A DNA stretch of 64,000 nt from Adiantum capillus-veneris (Eukaryota > Streptophyta > Polypodiopsida > Polypodiales > Pteridaceae). Positions 63,026-64,000 of this stretch are shown one piece after another. Made by a program: the position numbers and the translations under genes. Numbering within the stretch: the stretch's first letter is position 1; every line of letters starts with the position of its first letter. The notes under the pieces are model-generated. The model did no database searches, had not been told where the DNA came from, and saw nothing but the letters and a program-made list of their open reading frames with translations. The stretch is from NCBI GenBank assembly GCA_014529385.2, contig CM043958.1:123206317-123270316 (forward strand), written 5' to 3'.

Positions 63026-64000
63026 AAGAGAGCAAGTCGCTTCAATCAAGCAACGTACAGGAGCTTCAAAGACCATTACATTGCTTAGAATAGGAAGCCT
63101 TGCCAACAAATGACAATAAGCAAATTGCTTATACCCACATCTTGCACAACATAAATCTTTTCCATGCATTGACTGTGTATGCATAATACGGCTACATTAC
63201 AAGGCCTGCATAGGCACAACTTTTAATTGCCCAAGCACAACACATACCCTTTGCGATACCCTGTCGTAAAGGATGACTCCAAATAGGAAGGGGGGAGGCA
63301 TTCTGAATGCTGATCTAACATTATGACTATTAGAGGGCAATGTTTTGTGAGATGCATTGAATTTTTTCGTTTTATTGTGATAAATTTTTTGACTAAATTT
63401 AGAGTATATTCCCTCATAGTAGTGTTACAGAGGAGTATGGGGACAAAATACATATATGAGCCCCTAGGGACATGTGTATAGTGTACATAGCATTTAGATT
63501 TCTATTTGAATGATTTTTCTTTTGTTGAGTTGTTTTAAGATTTTCTTTGTTTATTATTAAGAAAAAAATAAAAAAATCCATAATCCACATGAAAAAAAGC
63601 TTGACGAGAGGCCTGAGCACTACAAAGAGAAGAAGGTACAGGGAAACGATGAAACTTCATGAAGTATGTCTCAGCAGCCACTACAACAGCCGAAGAACTT
63701 GTCACAAAGCCGTGTCAGCAGCAACCGACAAGTCAGAGTCGAGTAGCTACGCCACAAAATGAGTGAGGTGTTAGTCCCAAAGCTTCAAGTAATATTCTTT
63801 GTGGTCTAAGCGTCTTAGCTATTCTAGGTACTGCTGAAGCTGGAAGAGTTGAGCATATTTACGTTGTGTCGCTCATGCTGGTATAGGTGAGCAAAAGAGT
63901 CGAAGTCTAAGTACTTAAGTCTGGTGAAGTGAAGGAGAAGGTCCAAAAGACACTCACGTATTGAGCACAGTGAGATACGAGTGGAGAAACTTCTACATCG
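63026..64000 (+). other. 3' region of element E, no gene recognised
   Basis: AT-rich and non-coding by inspection. No sequence matching the start of the 5' LTR (TGTTGACC) has appeared by base 64000. Confidence 0.45.

Larger units (their letters stand above)
54852..64000 (+). mobile_element. LTR retrotransposon E (Gag, protease, W-x-P-K), right end outside window
   Basis: It has a 5' LTR (54852-55806), a tRNA-Asp type primer-binding site, a 2.3-kb leader with a palindrome array, Gag, a pre-protease and protease region, a hairpin at the protease stop, and a W-x-P-K region. It has no RT, RNase H or integrase up to 64000. The 3' LTR has not appeared by the window edge, so polymerase genes further right cannot be excluded. 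The sequence after 63025 looks non-coding, as expected near a 3' end. Confidence 0.75.

Overview
This is a repeat-dominated stretch of a land-plant nuclear genome. The evidence is spliceosomal introns with GT/AG ends, a U6 snRNA that matches the plant sequence at all but one base as I recall it, a PLS-class PPR fragment, tRNA-primed LTR retrotransposons, and many (GA/TC)n tracts. The mix of an endonuclease-less Penelope-like element, a DYW/PLS-type PPR remnant and an unusual DDE transposase suggests a fern or another non-seed plant. That lineage is inference. I see no ordinary host protein-coding gene that is clearly intact; nearly everything coding derives from transposons.

Layout, left to right. 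1-3330: the end of an unrecognised coding region (+) converging on a nearly intact, intron-containing DDE transposase gene (-). 3575-9263: minus-strand LTR element A with 2-kb LTRs and one long acidic Gag-like frame, inserted into the 5' LTR of element B. 9264-17948: element B (+), holding a Gag / retropepsin / W-x-P-K-repeat coding unit without reverse transcriptase or integrase, and an extra LTR-like segment. 18475-20442: a PPR remnant and a U6 snRNA gene (-) with a plausible pol III promoter. 20812-32523: two copies of an unnamed repeat, one split by a Copia-like element (21969-27450), with a decayed hAT transposase between them. 33601-37090: a decayed Ty3/gypsy element, then a tRNA-derived SINE. 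38000-40130: compound microsatellites and a degenerate TTTAGGG-like array. 40561-43840: a Penelope-like element (-) with intact RT core motifs and no visible GIY-YIG domain. 44913-47290: a decayed Gag plus coiled-coil unit (-). 47712-49304: a short non-autonomous LTR element (TRIM) with a perfect 5-bp target duplication. 52800-54712: pieces of Copia-like LTRs. 54852-64000: element E (+), a second Gag / protease / W-x-P-K element that runs off the right edge.

The most unusual material is in element E and its relative in element B. Element E has a 2.3-kb leader carrying seven full copies, and one half copy, of a 24-bp palindrome with an ACGCGT core. It has a Gag resembling the one at 46439-47280, a retropepsin, a perfect 26-bp inverted repeat across the protease stop codon, and then, in place of RT/RNase H/integrase, a basic domain built from repeated W-[IVA]-P-K motifs. 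Element B has the same order (Gag knuckles, pre-protease domain, protease, W-x-P-K repeats). Two diverged elements sharing this order suggest a real family of non-autonomous retrotransposons with its own extra protein. The second notable association is the Penelope-like element next to telomere-like repeats, in the orientation expected of telomere-primed reverse transcription.
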